Shown: piece by piece, positions 62,746 to 64,000 of the stretch
How positions within the stretch are numbered: the stretch's first letter is position 1
How the letters are laid out: the number at the start of each line of letters is the position of its first letter
Assembly (NCBI RefSeq): GCF_005780185.1
Contig: NZ_VBUI01000002.1
Span: 62,001 to 126,000, forward strand
Direction of reading: 5' to 3'
DNA: 64,000 nucleotides
DNA from: Halomonas urmiana
GTDB taxonomy: Bacteria > Pseudomonadota > Gammaproteobacteria > Pseudomonadales > Halomonadaceae
Position numbers and translations under genes: made by a program
Notes under the pieces: model-generated
Told to the model about the DNA's origin: nothing
The model's database searches: none
The model's input: only the letters and a program-made list of their open reading frames with translations

Positions 62746-63324
62746 ATGACCGCAACCACCGAACCCTTCACGCCCTCCGCCGACCTGGCCAGACCCACTG
62801 TGGCCGATGCCGTGGTCGGCCACGAGGCCTCGCCGTTGTTCATCCGCAAGCCCAATCCCGACGATGGCTGGGGCATCTACGAGCTGGTCAAGTCCTGCCC
62901 GCCGCTGGACGTCAATTCCGCCTATGCCTACCTGCTGCTGGCGACCCAGTTCCGCGACAGCTGCGCGCTGGCCACCAACGAGGAAGGGGAGGTGGTCGGC
63001 TTCGTCTCCGGCTACGTGAAGAGCAATGCCCTCGACACCTACTTCCTCTGGCAGGTCGCAGTGGGCGAGAAGGCACGCGGCACCGGCCTGGCGCGCCGCC
63101 TGGTGGAAGCCGTGATGTCACGCCCGGAGATGGCCGAGGTGCATCACCTCGAGACCACCATCACCCCCGACAACCAGGCCTCCTGGGGCCTGTTCCGGCG
63201 ACTGGCCGATCGCTGGCAGGCACCGCTCAACAGCCGCGAATACTTTTCCACCGATCAGCTCGGCGGCGAGCACGACCCGGAAAACCTCGTGCGCATCGGC
63301 CCCTTCCAGACCGATCGCATCTGA
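62746..63324 (+). CDS. ectA: L-2,4-diaminobutyrate N-gamma-acetyltransferase EctA
   Basis: 192 residues of the GNAT fold. It acetylates diaminobutyrate in the second step of ectoine synthesis. Marks are the RKPNPDDGWGIYELVKSCPP start, the acetyl-CoA site AVGEKARGTGLARRLVEAV (about 108-126), and LETTITPDNQASWGLFRRL. The N terminus MTATTEPFTPSADLARP and the NSREYFST and GGEHDPENLVRIGPF end closely resemble the H. elongata enzyme as remembered. It begins the ect operon; ectB starts 126 bp later, after a strong hairpin. Confidence 0.97.
   Translation: MTATTEPFTPSADLARPTVADAVVGHEASPLFIRKPNPDDGWGIYELVKSCPPLDVNSAYAYLLLATQFRDSCALATNEEGEVVGFVSGYVKSNALDTYFLWQVAVGEKARGTGLARRLVEAVMSRPEMAEVHHLETTITPDNQASWGLFRRLADRWQAPLNSREYFSTDQLGGEHDPENLVRIGPFQTDRI

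Positions 63325-64000
<676 letters not shown>

Overview
The window is dense, GC-rich gammaproteobacterial chromosome. It most likely comes from a halophile of the Halomonas group. The right edge carries ectA and the start of ectB (ectoine compatible-solute synthesis), and the EctA protein looks very close to the Halomonas elongata enzyme as I remember it. An NhaD-type Na+/H+ antiporter and overall gene content fit the same picture. No rRNA, tRNA, CRISPR array, insertion sequence or prophage was seen.

Layout. 1-9.9 kb is a mosaic of accessory genes: a 5'-truncated erythromycin-esterase-family gene, a CBS-domain protein, nhaD, an extra-looking ftsH, two short-chain dehydrogenase/thioredoxin-type genes, a CIA30 protein, a secreted zincin-like protein, and a broken HipA toxin gene followed by an intact HTH antitoxin-like gene, with an operator array upstream. 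9.9-24 kb holds prfC, a TatD nuclease preceded by seven heptamer repeats, ygfZ, osmC-like, uvrB, class I fumarase, cardiolipin synthase, a HypT-like LysR regulator, NMN adenylyltransferase-Nudix, a YihY/BrkB membrane protein and leucine dehydrogenase. 24-28 kb holds acylphosphatase and an operon for nucleoside/ribose salvage (2-hydroxyacid dehydrogenase, ribokinase, nucleoside hydrolase).

28-39 kb is a conserved housekeeping block: fmdB-like, aspS, yebC, ruvC, ruvA, ruvB, tolQ, tolR, tolA, tolB, pal, cpoB, yciK. It covers translation, Holliday-junction resolution and the envelope-constricting Tol-Pal machine. 39-43 kb has gph and ubiG (coupled), galU with a degenerate UDP-glucose dehydrogenase homologue, and sodB. 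43.9-51.4 kb has a membrane-anchored coiled-coil protein coupled to tamA and tamB (outer-membrane protein/phospholipid traffic), then msrA. 51.4-54.4 kb is accessory: a Crp/Fnr-type regulator, an unknown helical protein, the scar of a YheT-type hydrolase, and a second HypT-like LysR regulator. 54.4-60.2 kb is a complete dipeptide/oligopeptide ABC transporter operon (minus strand). It is followed by a beta carbonic anhydrase, glutathione reductase and the ect operon.

Points most worth a second look: three operator-like 18-bp palindromes at 41-42 bp spacing upstream of the broken hipA gene; a UDP-glucose dehydrogenase homologue that has lost the catalytic cysteine and two Rossmann glycines; a 7 x 7-bp tract able to frameshift the TatD gene if translation begins upstream; PmrA/QseB-like 11-bp direct repeats upstream of both nhaD and the CBS gene; a 13-bp hairpin between ectA and ectB; and the coiled-coil gene joined to tamA. 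All calls rest on reading the sequence and on family knowledge; no database search was run.
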